Part shown: positions 37,911-51,997 of the stretch, piece after piece
Numbering within the stretch: position 1 is the stretch's first letter
Layout of the letters: each line of letters opens with the position of its first letter
From: Mantamonas sphyraenae
Taxonomy: Eukaryota; CRuMs; Mantamonadidae
Direction: 5' to 3'
Assembly (NCBI GenBank): GCA_026936335.1
Contig: JAPMXV010000004.1
Span: forward strand, 1-64,000
Length of the DNA stretch: 64,000 bases
Translations under genes and position numbers: made by a program
The notes under the pieces: generated by a model
Told to the model about the DNA's origin: nothing
The model's input: only the letters and a program-made list of their open reading frames with translations
Databases searched by the model: none

Positions 37911-40617
37911 TCACACACTTTGGGTGTCTTCGGCGTGCGGCAACGTGTACAGGTGGCGCATGGTGGGACGGCCGTGCGGACAGGCCCACGGATGTTCCAG
38001 TGTGCTCATGTTGCTGATGATCTGCTTCATGCGCTTCGGTTGCAGCGCGGTGCCAATCATGACGGCCTTGCGACAGGCCCGTGAGGCAATCATCGCGTTG
38101 ACCCGCGATGGACGCACCATCACGCCCGGACGCTCCTTCAGCAATGCAATCATCTCAAACACGTCGCTGGCGCCAAACTGTGTGTTTTTGCTGAACGGCC
38201 GCTTCGTCAGCATGAGGCTGCCGTCGTCGCCCTTGGTAAAGTCGAATCCGTTGGCCCGAAAGATGTCCATGTTGTCCTTTACAATGAGCTCATCCACCTT
38301 GGTCAGTCCCAGCGACTTGCCCGAGATCAGCGGCTGTGTGTTGATTGTCGTCGACGCCTGCAGCTGCTCGTAGTTGTACTTTTCGTCGGTTGCGTGTTGG
38401 TCCACAATGAACAGGTCGCGTTGCCGCTTGGCCACAATGAAGCCCAGGTTGAACTGGCCCACAATGTCCATGTGCTCAAAGTCCGACTTTTCAAATCGAA
38501 AGTTGCCACCCTCTTCACCTTCATCCTGCGACGACGGCGACGACGACGACGACGACGTGCCTTCCAGCGCCATTGTCTGCTCATACATCGTGTGTTCCCG
38601 CACACGTGCTCGCTTGCTGTCCTGCTGTGCGTCCTGAGGTTCGTCATCGCCCAGATCCTTGCGTTTCAGCATAGCCATAGCGAGGCTGCTGCGCGCATCG
38701 TCAAATGATGCGCTGTGTCTGCTCACAATCATTTCCTTGGCTTCCTGCTCCTCTTGTGCCCATATTTGCTGTGCAATGCGCCACACGTCCAAATCCGAAT
38801 GTGCTGCTGGCTGTTCAGCCTGTGCTTGCTCTTCCTCCGCCTGTACATCTGCCTCTGAGACCACTTCCGCGTGCTCAGCCCCCTGCGCAACAAGTCGCTC
38901 CCTCTCGCTCCCATGCGTCATGCTTTGTTGCTGGATGCTTCTTAGCGTCAACTCTTCCAATTCGTCAGGTACACTGAGATTGCGCCTGAGCTTGCGCGTT
39001 TTCCGCTCATTCACGGGCTGCTTGCCAAATGCAAACGAGTTGAGTGACAGATCTGAGCCTGAACTTGCGCTTGTCGATGTTGCAGATGTGCTCCTGCGTG
39101 CGCGTGGAGGACGTCGCTTGGACGGCGACGCCACACTGCTGCTGTCGGATTGGGTCGATCGTGATCTCGTCGCACGCAGCGGCACAACAGCCATAGCATC
39201 CCCAGGGTGATCGACAAAGTCGTCATCGTCTTTGTCTTCATCATCTGTACCACTGTCTCCGTGTTCGTTGTCCTCCTCCTCCTCCTCCTCGGTGACAACT
39301 GTGGAGACGCTGTCGGGACGTCTCCCATCGCTGCGATTGCTATTCCTACTGCTGGTGGTGCTCCCTCTGCTGCGTGTGGCCATGAATGATCCCACTTCCA
39401 CCAACATCCCATCCTCCAAGGGGTTTTCCTGTGCATGCCTCTGCACAAACTCGCTCAGCAATGGCTGGTGCTGAAACACATTCTGCATAGGCGTGTACAG
39501 CACAGTCAGCTGTTCACGCACCGCCTCCAACAGCTGCTCTTCGTGGTGCACAAACACCTCGCGCTTGTCTGGCGTCACGTTGACGTCGCAGGCGCTGGGG
39601 TCCATGTGCACATCCAACACCAGCACAGGCCACTGGTTCTTTACAAACTGCCTGTACAACGCATTGATCTCCCGTCCCAGACGCGGTAAATCCACAGGAC
39701 GTCCGTTGAGATAGAAAAACTGGCGGTCAGACGCACTGCGACCTGCGTTCTGCACCGCTTTCGACACGACCCCCACCACGCGAATCGTTTCGGCCGCACC
39801 CACAGTCGACGACGACGACGACGACGACGCAGATGCGGGTCCCACCTCCACGGTGCATTCAAAGTCGGCCAGCGACTGGAGTAATTTGGCGCCAAACACG
39901 TTGGCGACGTTCTGGCGCAGTGTCTGGTTGGCTGGTTTTGTGATCACCTGCGAGGTGCTCCTGTGCGTGGGCGTCAGCAAGCGGACAGAGGCGGCAGGAT
40001 ACATCGGATGGACTCTCTTACCCATTGGGAGTGGTGTTGCTGCACGATATGCGTGTGTGTGTAGAGATGAGGGCATACGCCTGGACGGAACGCAGCAGTT
40101 TCCCGTATTCCCGTTTGAGGTTCTTGATCAGATCCTTGTGGCGGACAGGAAGGCGGGCAAACAGGTTCTCCAGAGCCATGGTGGTGCCTGGTTCACGCAC
40201 GCAGGGGCTCTTTTCCACAAGGGAGCCTGTGGCGTCGAAGCGCAGCTGAAAGGCGACGTCGTCGGTGGCCACACGGGTCAGGCAGGTGAGCGAAGCGACG
40301 GCGGCAAGGCTGCTCAAGGCCTCTCCGCGGAAGCCAAAGGTGCGCAGGGAGCCCAGGTCGTCAAAGGAGCTGAGTTTGCTGGTGGCATGTGGATGGGCAA
40401 TATCTGCGTGGTCCTCGCTGGCAATGCCACTTCCGTTGTCGCTGACCTGGAGCAATTCGGCGCCGTAGTTCTTGAGCTTGATTTCCACCGAGGTGGCGCC
40501 TGCGTCGAGGGCATTCTCAATCAGCTCCTTGGCTGCGCCACTGAGGTTGACAATGACCTGGTCGGCACAGATGCGATGCACAGCCGCAGAGTCGATGGAC
40601 TCCACCCGCCGGGCCAT
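37911..40617 (-). CDS. PMS2: DNA mismatch repair protein PMS2 (MutL-alpha subunit)
   Basis: Exons 40022-40617 and 37911-39960 encode 881 residues (human 862), with a 61-nt intron. The GHKL ATPase is intact: AAKELIENALDAGATSVEIK (catalytic Glu and Asn), VSDNGSGI, and FGFRGEALSSLAAV. The transducer has SDRQFFYLNGRPVDLPRLGR and VNVTPDKREV. A long acidic linker with a Ser-rich part follows. The C-terminal domain has the endonuclease motif DQHATDEKYNYEQ and the metal-site pieces SRACRKAVMIG and CPHGRP. The protein, paired with MLH1, nicks the daughter strand in mismatch repair. All nuclease ligands seem present, so it should be active. Its start codon is only 7 bp from the divergent DDX42 start. 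Confidence 0.95.
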
Positions 40618-40624
40618 CCACGCA
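40618..40624. promoter_or_regulatory. 7-bp gap between divergent start codons
   Basis: PMS2 starts at 40617 on the minus strand and DDX42 at 40625 on the plus strand. With 7 bp between them there is no room for separate leaders, so the 5' UTR of each gene must lie inside the coding sequence of the other, or one transcript must be leaderless. The conserved N-terminus of PMS2 begins within the first 20 codons, so its start cannot move far downstream. Confidence 0.6.
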
Positions 40625-40971
40625 ATGTTGTTGTCCAAGAAGCGCAAACGGGGCAAGCAGCATGCTGGCAATGTGTTTGGCACGCAGACACAGGACCCGA
40701 GCAAGCGTGCGGAGCGTGTAGTGGCCCCTGTGTCGTTGTCGGCGCTGGGGACACACGCACAGGATGCAGAGGGGGCGGAAGAGGAAGAGGCCACCAAACG
40801 CCAGCGAGTGGAGGAAGATGCAGACGACGACGCCCTGGACGCATACATGAACAGTGTCAACAGCCACGCCATGGAGCAGCTGAAGGATTCGTTGGAGAGT
40901 GCAGAGAAGGAGCGTGTGGCCGGAGGGAATCTGAGTGTGGAGGATGGGGAGGAAGAAGAGGAGGAGTGGCG

Positions 40972-41006
<35 letters not shown>

Positions 41007-42790
41007 ACGACGGTGAACAACAAGGCGACGAGGATGACGTAGACGGTAATGGCCAAGGCCCATGGCAGGTGGAGGAGTTGGATGCAGTGGATCACAGCAA
41101 GATGGCGTACGAGGCGTACGAACGGGACGGGTATGTGGAGCACAGTGAGGTGCGGGAGTGGACGGAAGAGGAGGTGGTGGAGTGGCGACAAGCAAACGAG
41201 GTGCAGGTGCATGCGACGGGAGTGAAACACGCACAGCTGCCTCGCCCATGCCGTACGTTTGAGCAGATGAATCTGGAACACAGGCTGAGTGTGGAGATTG
41301 CCAAGGAGGGGCTGAGGACACCCACGGTGATTCAGAGTGCGGCGGTGCCGGTGATTCGAAGTGGACACGACGTCATTGGCACGGCCAAGACAGGCTCTGG
41401 TAAGACGTTGGCGTATGTGTGGCCCATGTTGGCCCATATCATGGCACAGCGAGAGGTGGGGCGTGGCGAGGGTCCGATTGCTCTTCTGGTCGCCCCGACC
41501 CGGGAACTGGCACAGCAGATTCACAGCGAGTGCAAGCGGTTTGCACGCGTGTACAACCTGCGCTGTTGCAACGCATACGGAGGCATCTCGGGAAAGCAGC
41601 AGTACGTGGAACTGAAGGCTGGCACAGAGGTGGTGGTGGGTACGCCGGGACGAATCATCTCCCTCATGCGCAAGCATCTGCTCAAGACATCGCGCATCAC
41701 CTTTCTGGTGCTCGATGAGGCGGACAAAATGTTTGAGATGCGCTTTGAGGCGCAGGTGCGTTCCATTGTGGGCCAATTGCGTCCGGATCGGCAGACGGTG
41801 CTGCTCAGTGCCACGTTCCGAGGCAAGCTGCAACAGTTGGCCCGCGAGGTGTTGCGTGATCCCGTGCGTATTGTGGTGGGCGGACAAGGAGAGGTGAACA
41901 TGGATGTGAAGCAGAGTGTGTACTTGATGGCGGACGATGCGGAAAAGTGGGATTGGCTGCGAGGCCGACTGGACCGCTTTGTGGAAGCCGGCAGTGTGGT
42001 GGTGTTTGTGGCACAGCGAGCACGTGTGGACACGCTGGTGGCTCGCATCGAAAGTCAAACAACAGTGGCATGTGTGGGTGTGCACGGGGAGAAAGAGCAG
42101 AGCGAGCGCACCCGGCTGATCAAGGCCTTTCGGCGTGGCGAGGTGCCTGTGCTTGTGGCCACCGACGTGGCAGCACGCGGCCTCGACGTACAGAGTGTCA
42201 AGACGGTTGTGTGCTACGACGAGGCTCGGGACCAGGACACACATGTGCACCGTGTGGGACGCACAGGACGAGGCGGGAGCCAGGATGGGCAAGCGCATGT
42301 GCTGGTTACCATGCGTCAGAACGCGTATGCTGGTCATCTGGTTCATGTCATGACAAAGAGTGGCCAACAGGTGCCTCGTGCCCTGTTGGAGCTCGCACGT
42401 AGCCACAAGCGCTTCCAGGAGCCGAAGAGTGCATCGGGTGGCGGACATGGGGGCGATGGAGGTGCACGCAGTAGCAAGGATGGGTGGTCGGAAGACAGCA
42501 AGACGCAGTTTGTGGGTGGTGGCACCCTCAGCACAGTGGACGATGCTTGGCGTGACGCACAGGCTTGGTGGCAGGGAGAGCAGAAGCAGAAAGAACAAGG
42601 ACAGGTGCAGCAGGTGGTACAACAACAGCAGCAACAGCAGCAAGTGGACGAGGCAAGGAGAAAGGCGATGGAAATCGCACGAAAGATGGCTGCATTTCCC
42701 AGCGGCTCATTGACACAATCTCAGCAGGATCAGCAGGATCAGTCGTTGTCATCATCCAGCAGCAACTCATCGAGGCCAAACAACTTCTGA
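40625..42790 (+). CDS. DDX42: DEAD-box RNA helicase DDX42
   Basis: 721 residues, single exon. The acidic N-terminal part has a Ser run (AGC repeat 40977-41005) and a short DDX42-like block, VDHSKMAYEAYERDGYVEHS. All helicase motifs are present: PTVIQSAAVP (Q motif), AKTGSGKT (I), PTRELAQQIH (Ia), TPGR, DEAD in LVLDEADKMFEM (II), SAT (III), VLVATDVAARGLDV (V) and HRVGRTGRGG (VI). VRSIVGQLRPDRQTVLLSAT and KWDWLRGRLDRFVEAGSVVV match DDX42, a helicase that associates with the SF3b part of U2 snRNP and in animals remodels it. The family's Gly/Ser-rich C-tail is here short and Gln-rich. The last 52 bp overlap the 3' coding end of CTU2 on the other strand. Confidence 0.93.
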
Positions 42791-44343
42791 CAGGCGTAGC
42801 AGGCAGGGGGAAGGGCATCGTCATCGTCGCCGTCGTTGTCATTGCCGCCCTGCGCAGTTGCATCGCCCTCCCCGTCGCCAATATCCTGGTTATTCACAAT
42901 GACGTTGAGGGCACCATCGACCACGGTGGCACTGCTGACAAAGAGGGCATCGCGTTGGGGCAGATGGTCGCTGGCGGTGATAGGGGCGCTGCAAAAGGTG
43001 CAGCGTGGCACGGAGGAGACGTCGCCATTGTGTTTCACCAGGGCTTCGTCAGCCAAATGCATCTTTTCGCCCGTGCGCATGACAGTAAACGCCGTGGAAG
43101 AGTTCTCCGCCTGCAGCTCATTCATGAGATCGAGGATGAGGCCGTTGATGCTCGCGCCACGTCCTGCCACCTGTTGCACCCAATGCGGAGGCAATTGTGG
43201 CTGCAATGACCACCAGCGGCATGCGTATGCCATGGCCTTGCGTGGAAGTTTGTGAAACGGACGCAACACAGGCACGCCGTCGCCCCACCGGTTGTCGACG
43301 GCAGCGACCTCCACCCCCAGGGTGCTCGCACGGCCCTTGCTCACGTCGGACAACACCGTGGCTGCCGTTTGGTCCAGACACGTGCCTACAATCACAGCCG
43401 AGCACTCATGCTTGTGTGCATATGCACGCAATAGCCTCATGCGAGCCACACGCACCCAATCTTCCCTCGCCGTCTGGTTTTCCAGGCTCGCCAACTTGTC
43501 TGCCACACTCTGTGTGCTTTCACTCCCTTCCAACGCCTCCTCCAGTGCCATGACATGCAGTTGCGTCTGCACTCCAGTCGCCTCCACGCTTGTGTGCACC
43601 TGTTCCAGCCACGTGGCCCGTGCGTCGTCACTCAGCCCCGTTCCCGCCCCGCTTTCGTCCACATGCACCACGTGCATCTCCAGTTGCATCGGGTTGTACT
43701 CTGTGTCGATTGTGGCTTGGTGCAGCATGTGTACCAGTGTGCTGCAGGAGACGTGTGAGGGATCCGCGGCGTGTGTTTGCAAGAAGCGGACTTCCACCGC
43801 CCTGCATCTGTACTCACCTCGATGACTGGCCCCCGCTCATGCCCACCACCACACGGTGCTCCCTTCCGTTGCGCAGGCCATTGCTCATCAGATTGCTACG
43901 CAGCTGCTTCATCATGTCGCTTGTGCAGCATGCCCTGTGGGGGCAAGGGCGCCGAAAAGAGCAGGGGCGGCGTGTGAGTGGATCGCCGAAATCGCTCGCT
44001 TTCACAACACACACACAGACACGGAGACTTACTGGCACGAGGCACAGTTCCGCAGGACAATGACGGGCGTTGCGTTCTTGCACTTGTAACACAGTTTGCG
44101 AGCGCGAACGAGACCACGTATGCGCTCACGCTCTGCGCGTTCCTCGTCCGTCTCGTTGGCACTGTTGGTGGTGTCTGTACGCACGCCCCGCCTCTTCTTC
44201 TGCTTTGCCCTCCGGTTCTGCTTCTTCTTAACCCCAGCCTCTCTTTGCTCCTCCACCTCCTCCACCTCCTCCTGCTGTTCTGCCTGCTCCAGCTGCAGAT
44301 GCAACTGCGACTTGAAAGCCTCGTCGCCCTCACATCCACTCAT
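42739..44343 (-). CDS. CTU2: Cytoplasmic tRNA 2-thiolation protein 2
   Basis: Exons 44033-44343, 43818-43934 and 42739-43741 encode 476 residues. Exon 1 ends in a Cys-rich segment KLCYKCKNATPVIVLRNCASC that continues into QACC; exon 2 carries VVVGMSGGQSS, the CTU2 counterpart of the P-loop-like GGPSSS. Joining at 43741 (CTGCAG acceptor) gives SSSTLVHMLHQATID, matching the family. Later come ECSAVIVGTCLDQTAATVLS, RGASINGLILDLMNEL and a second Cys set (CTFCSAP; CYACQKL). CTU2/NCS2 partners CTU1/NCS6 to thiolate the wobble uridine (mcm5s2U34) of Lys, Gln and Glu tRNAs using sulfur relayed by URM1. The reading frame runs 52 bp into the DDX42 coding end. Confidence 0.88.
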
Positions 44344-44478
44344 TTGGGGGGTGGGAGGGTTGTCTGCAAATGCCACGCATGGATCCACGTGTCAGGCTCG
44401 TGCCAGGGCCAGGAAAAACTCAACGTCGAAGAAGCCTCGCAGGTGGCGCCAACCCATCATTCACTCACTCTTTTGAGA
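44344..44478. promoter_or_regulatory. Bidirectional promoter region, CTU2 and FabZ-like gene
   Basis: 135 bp between divergent start codons at 44343 (minus) and 44479 (plus). No clear TATA box is seen. Inferred from layout. Confidence 0.3.
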
Positions 44479-45264
44479 ATGTTCTGTCGAGCCACGCGCA
44501 CGATGCGACAGAAGCATTCCAGCGCTTCAAGAGCAGTCGCCAGAGTGGCCTCTGTGGATGCAAGCATGAACAATGGACCGCCGGCTGCTGGGGCCATCGA
44601 TACACACTGCAGTCTGGACGGGTTGTTTGTCCCGGTGACGGGCATGGAAGGATTTGCACACGACAACGCAAACCAGGTTGTCAAGGATGCTGTGGCCCGA
44701 CTGCCATCAGGCACACACGATCTACCGCCTGTGCTCGGGGCCCCACGATTGCACCGCAGCGACGGAAGCGATTCCAGCGTGGTGCACATGACTGTGGAAG
44801 CCCAGGTGGCACGTGACCACCCGTTGTTCGACAACCACTTCCCAGCCCCACACCGGGCCCTTCTTCCGGGCGCCGTGCAAACACAACTCATGCTCCAAGC
44901 ATGTGCCACCCTCCTCGAGAGCCTGCTGGTGGACGTCAACAACCACGTCGCCAGCAAGGAGCGCAACCACTTCCTTGCTCTCGACTTTCTCCACACCAAG
45001 TCGGCCAAATTTCGCAAGCCCATCCACCCGGGCAGCAAGCTCACCCTCAACGTCACCATCGACCTCGCCAGTGTCTCGCCTGCATTCCAGGCTCGCTCTC
45101 CCATCCATCGTCGCCTTTTTACCCAGGGCATTGTCGAAAACGTCCGTCTCAACTCTGCAACCCCGGCCATCCAGTGCCACCTGTATATGGACAAGATTGG
45201 CGGAAAATCCTCCCTCGCTGCAAATCTGGAGACTCAGGGCGTGTGGAAGATCGAGAGGAGGTGA
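44479..45264 (+). CDS. FabZ-like hotdog-fold protein, probably mitochondrial
   Basis: 261 residues from ATG at 44479. The first ~30 residues (MFCRATRTMRQKHSSASRAV) are rich in Arg/Ser/Ala without acids and look like a mitochondrial presequence. Residues about 105-260 resemble 3-hydroxyacyl-ACP dehydratase FabZ: DHPLFDNHFP-(x6)-LPGAVQTQLMLQA corresponds to the FFQGHFPG..FPGVLILEAMAQA motif, and SAKFRKPIHPGSKLTLNVTI to the FKRPVVPGDQ strand. The catalytic His position is kept (NHFP). By my alignment, the catalytic Glu of the central helix is a Gln here (the second Gln of AVQTQ), and one extra residue sits in the loop. It may be a diverged dehydratase, a thioesterase-like enzyme or a non-catalytic relative of mitochondrial fatty-acid synthesis. 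Confidence 0.68.
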   Translation: MFCRATRTMRQKHSSASRAVARVASVDASMNNGPPAAGAIDTHCSLDGLFVPVTGMEGFAHDNANQVVKDAVARLPSGTHDLPPVLGAPRLHRSDGSDSSVVHMTVEAQVARDHPLFDNHFPAPHRALLPGAVQTQLMLQACATLLESLLVDVNNHVASKERNHFLALDFLHTKSAKFRKPIHPGSKLTLNVTIDLASVSPAFQARSPIHRRLFTQGIVENVRLNSATPAIQCHLYMDKIGGKSSLAANLETQGVWKIERR

Positions 45265-45337
45265 ATGAGGCGGACGTTGGAACTACATTCCAGTGGAAGG
45301 TTTCCTTTTCCTTCTTCCGGCGCACACGAGCGCAGAC

Positions 45338-47724
45338 TCACTTTGCAGAAGCAATCCTGGCCAATGGAGAGCGCAGGGGCGAAGGTGCATGCTGTGCATG
45401 AATGCGTGGCGAACGCAGAGGCGATTGCAGACGCTGTCGAAGCACAGGAGATTGGAGCGCGGCACCGGCACGTTTGCGGGGCGTATGTACGGGCGACCCA
45501 AAGTGCACCGAGTTGTCCAATGCGTTCTCCTGGTTGTCTTCCATCGTCTCCTGCACCATCTCCTTCTTGGCCATTGGAGACTGCAGTGCCACCAGCACCG
45601 ACTTTTCCAAGGCTTCTCCACCTGATTCTTCCTGCACCTCATCCACAACCACTTCCTTCTCCTCTTCCTTCTCCTCTTCCTTCTCCTCTTCCTTCTCCTC
45701 TTCCTTCTCCTCTTCCTTCTCCTCTTCCTTCTCGTCCGCCACAGCATCCAGCTTGCCCATGAGACTCATCTCGACACACTCACCGTCGGTAGGAGACATC
45801 ATCAACGTCTCGTCGTCACCCTGGCTTTCAATCACGATGCCAGCGTCGGCTTCACGACGCCCACTCTGCACAGGGGTGGCAAAGTCCAGAAAGGTGCGGT
45901 AATCCTGGTCGTTGGCCTCTGTGGGCGAAAACAGCCGTCGTGCTTCGGGGGACAGCAGCGGAGTGCGCTCAGACACCCTTCGCGACGCACGTTCCATGGG
46001 TGTGCGCATGTGGTGCCGATTGCGCACCACAGACGCACTCACAGCAAGGGCACTGGATGACACACGCTGTCGCTTGTGATCAGGTTCGGGTGAAGTCGCC
46101 TCACCTTCACCTTGCTGCTGCTGCTGCTGCTGCTGCGATTCCTCCTGCCCCTCCTCCTCGTCCTCCTCGTCCTTGGACGCGCCGTCAAACATCATCATTT
46201 GCTTCAGTGGCGTGGCCACATTGGTGACAAAGCGGTCGAGCAGACCCGACCCGCCACCGCCACCGCCACCAGCAACGTCGGACGAGGAGGTCTTGCGCTT
46301 GCGTGTGGACCACACAAACATGTTGGAGAGACGGGAGGTGGCCACAGGAGTGGCGGGCACACGGATGCCCTCCTGAGCCAACTCCTCTCGCCTTCGCTTG
46401 CGTGCACTCTGTTGCATGGCACGCATGTGTTCGGCCTCCTGCATCTGGATGGCCACCACCTGTTCCACGGCGGCCAGTTCCGTGCGCAGATCCATGGCAA
46501 ACACCTGTTCCATCAGCGCATCACTGCCCACCACATCCACGGGGATTTTGAGCAGCACAGGCAGCAGGGTTCCCAGACCCTGGCTTGCGTTGGCCTGCAG
46601 CCGTTCCGCACACAGGTGCATCACACCCAGGCACACCTTGTACAGCGCCATCTGCCCTTCAAACATAAACACGTCCCAGATGCGCATCACTGTGCTCCAA
46701 TTCTTCATGTTGGTGAACATGGACAGCACCCAATTGGTCACATACATCAATGGGTGCACCTGATGTTCGTCCAACAACGCAAACACCTGCGGCGCCTCCA
46801 CCTCCAGCAGCCGCTCAAACACACTCGCAAAGTGTTTCAGCTCCTTCATCGATGGTTCGTAGAAGCCGTGCAAGTGATGCTCCAGCATCCACGCCACCGT
46901 CCAGAATGCATTGGCAGGCTCCATGTGCATCAGCAGGGTGGCGGCCACAAAGCTCATGCCCTGGCAGTAGCCCACCTCTTCGTCGTAGCATGCGTACGCA
47001 CGAAGTACGTCGTACAACATGGCACGTCCCACGCTCCCTTCGCCGTCAAACAGCCGGTGGTGGTAGCACGTGCGCGGCAGGTCCAGCTTGATCTGGTTGG
47101 CTGTCCGTTCCATCTCCCGATCCCCGTCTTCCAATCGTTTGTCCGACACAGCCACACATGCCTCATACTTGGCCTGTCGGTCCTCTTCACTTCCATACTG
47201 CTCCAGTTGTGCCATCCTCGCCCACACTTCCCCTCGCAGTTGGTGTGCCACACCGTGTTTGATCCTGCGCCCCAATCGTTCCCGTCCTTGTTCGCCCTCG
47301 TATCTCGACCACTGTGCCACCACCTTGTTCCACCTTCCCTCGTGCAGTCGATTCACCTTGTCTCGCGATGTTGGGCTCATGCTGCGTATGTTTGCACGAG
47401 GTGATGATCACGTCCCACCACTGTGTCAGGTGACCGTTTACGCAAAGGGCGCGCGACTCAACCTTTGTCTTGTCACTTCTCACCATTCCATCTCACGTGT
47501 GCTTCCCCCCCCCTCACCCGTCTCCCTTCCCTCCCATCCTATTTCTCACTCCATCTCCCACCGTGTGTCACTCACCACATCATGTCATTGGCCAGCTGCA
47601 GCTCCACCGGCTCGTCGTCAAGAATCCGCCAGCCAAAATGGTCGTACACCACGCTGGGTCTCTTCTCCTCCTCCTGCGTGTGGTCATCAAAGTCCACGTC
47701 GATGCTGTCGATAAGACTCTCCAT
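45338..47724 (-). CDS. TBC-domain Rab GTPase-activating protein
   Basis: Exons 47576-47724 and 45338-47381 (194-nt intron, donor GTGAGT, acceptor ACGCAG) encode 730 residues. Exon 1 has RPSVVYDHFGWRILDDEP, the short motif that precedes many TBC domains. The TBC domain (about 95-310) includes the arginine-finger motif IKLDLPRTCYHHRLF and the glutamine-finger motif EEVGYCQGMSFVAATLLMHM, followed by ANAFWTVAWMLEHHLHGFYE and WSTVMRIWDVFMFEG. Both catalytic residues are present, so GAP activity towards a Rab is expected. The C-terminal 370 residues are low-complexity: Gln run, RQRVSSS, and an (EKEE)n repeat encoded at about 45655-45735, then Pro/Arg-rich SPLRSPR motifs. The nearest subgroup is TBC1D10/EVI5-like; the Rab target is unknown. 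Confidence 0.88.
45655..45735. repeat. 12-bp minisatellite encoding (EKEE)n
   Basis: About seven copies of a 12-bp unit (TTCTCCTCTTCC on the plus strand) lie inside the TBC gene and encode a Glu/Lys run on the minus strand. Such arrays change length readily, so the protein tail is probably polymorphic. Confidence 0.85.
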
Positions 47725-48225
47725 CTCGTTGGTTGGGAACTGTGATTGATGTGTGATTGCTTGCCTTCGCCCTCGCCCACCCAGAACAATCAGTGCTGGA
47801 TATAGTTACCGGCGTTCTTTATGATGACGTGGACGTCGGTCGTTCCCCCGGCCAAGACTGAATCCTGTTCCGTGCCGCGTATCAAATTTTGGCACGGAAT
47901 CCAAGCAGGAAGTGGACAAAGGCGGCAGCCTCGATTTCCAGCCTCGCTGCGCCGCGCTTTTTTCGTCGGCAGCGGGGTTGGCTGCTGCCTTGCCCATATC
48001 TCACCCTCGACATGTTGCGGGTAATCCCTCCCCCCATCCCTCCATGCATGCCTTTCCCACCCCATTCGCTGTGTTTCCCTCTTTCTGTCTACTTTTGTTC
48101 GCCCTCCAGCCCGGACCTGCATGTTGGCCGCTTTGCCAAGAGCAAAAGCACACTCTCCCTCCATCGACATGAACACAATCACCCATTCCGTACGCTCTCT
48201 TCTCTCTTTGTTTGTCATTCTTGCT
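47725..48225. other. Intergenic spacer with a small inverted repeat
   Basis: 501 bp between the start of the TBC gene (47724) and the stop of the SRPK gene (48226), both minus strand. It should hold the TBC promoter and SRPK 3' UTR. It contains a 9-bp perfect inverted repeat, TTCCGTGCC (47868-47876) and GGCACGGAA (47891-47899) around a 14-nt loop, and nearby a TGACGT-type element (about 47823-47837, GACGTGGACGTC). No protein frame is convincing. A small structured RNA cannot be excluded, but I do not recognise one. Confidence 0.4.
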
Positions 48226-51989
<3,764 letters not shown>

Positions 51990-51997
51990 TTGTGTCG

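Noticed and set aside
40517-42643. 708-codon open frame antisense to DDX42
   Set aside because: His/Leu/Cys-rich composition and complete DEAD-box motifs on the other strand show it is a shadow.
43798-43818. A 16-nt intron in CTU2 joining exon 2 directly to a nearby valine codon
   Set aside because: Too short to splice. The CTGCAG acceptor at 43742 gives a 76-nt intron, keeps the frame and restores the conserved SSSTLVHML sequence.
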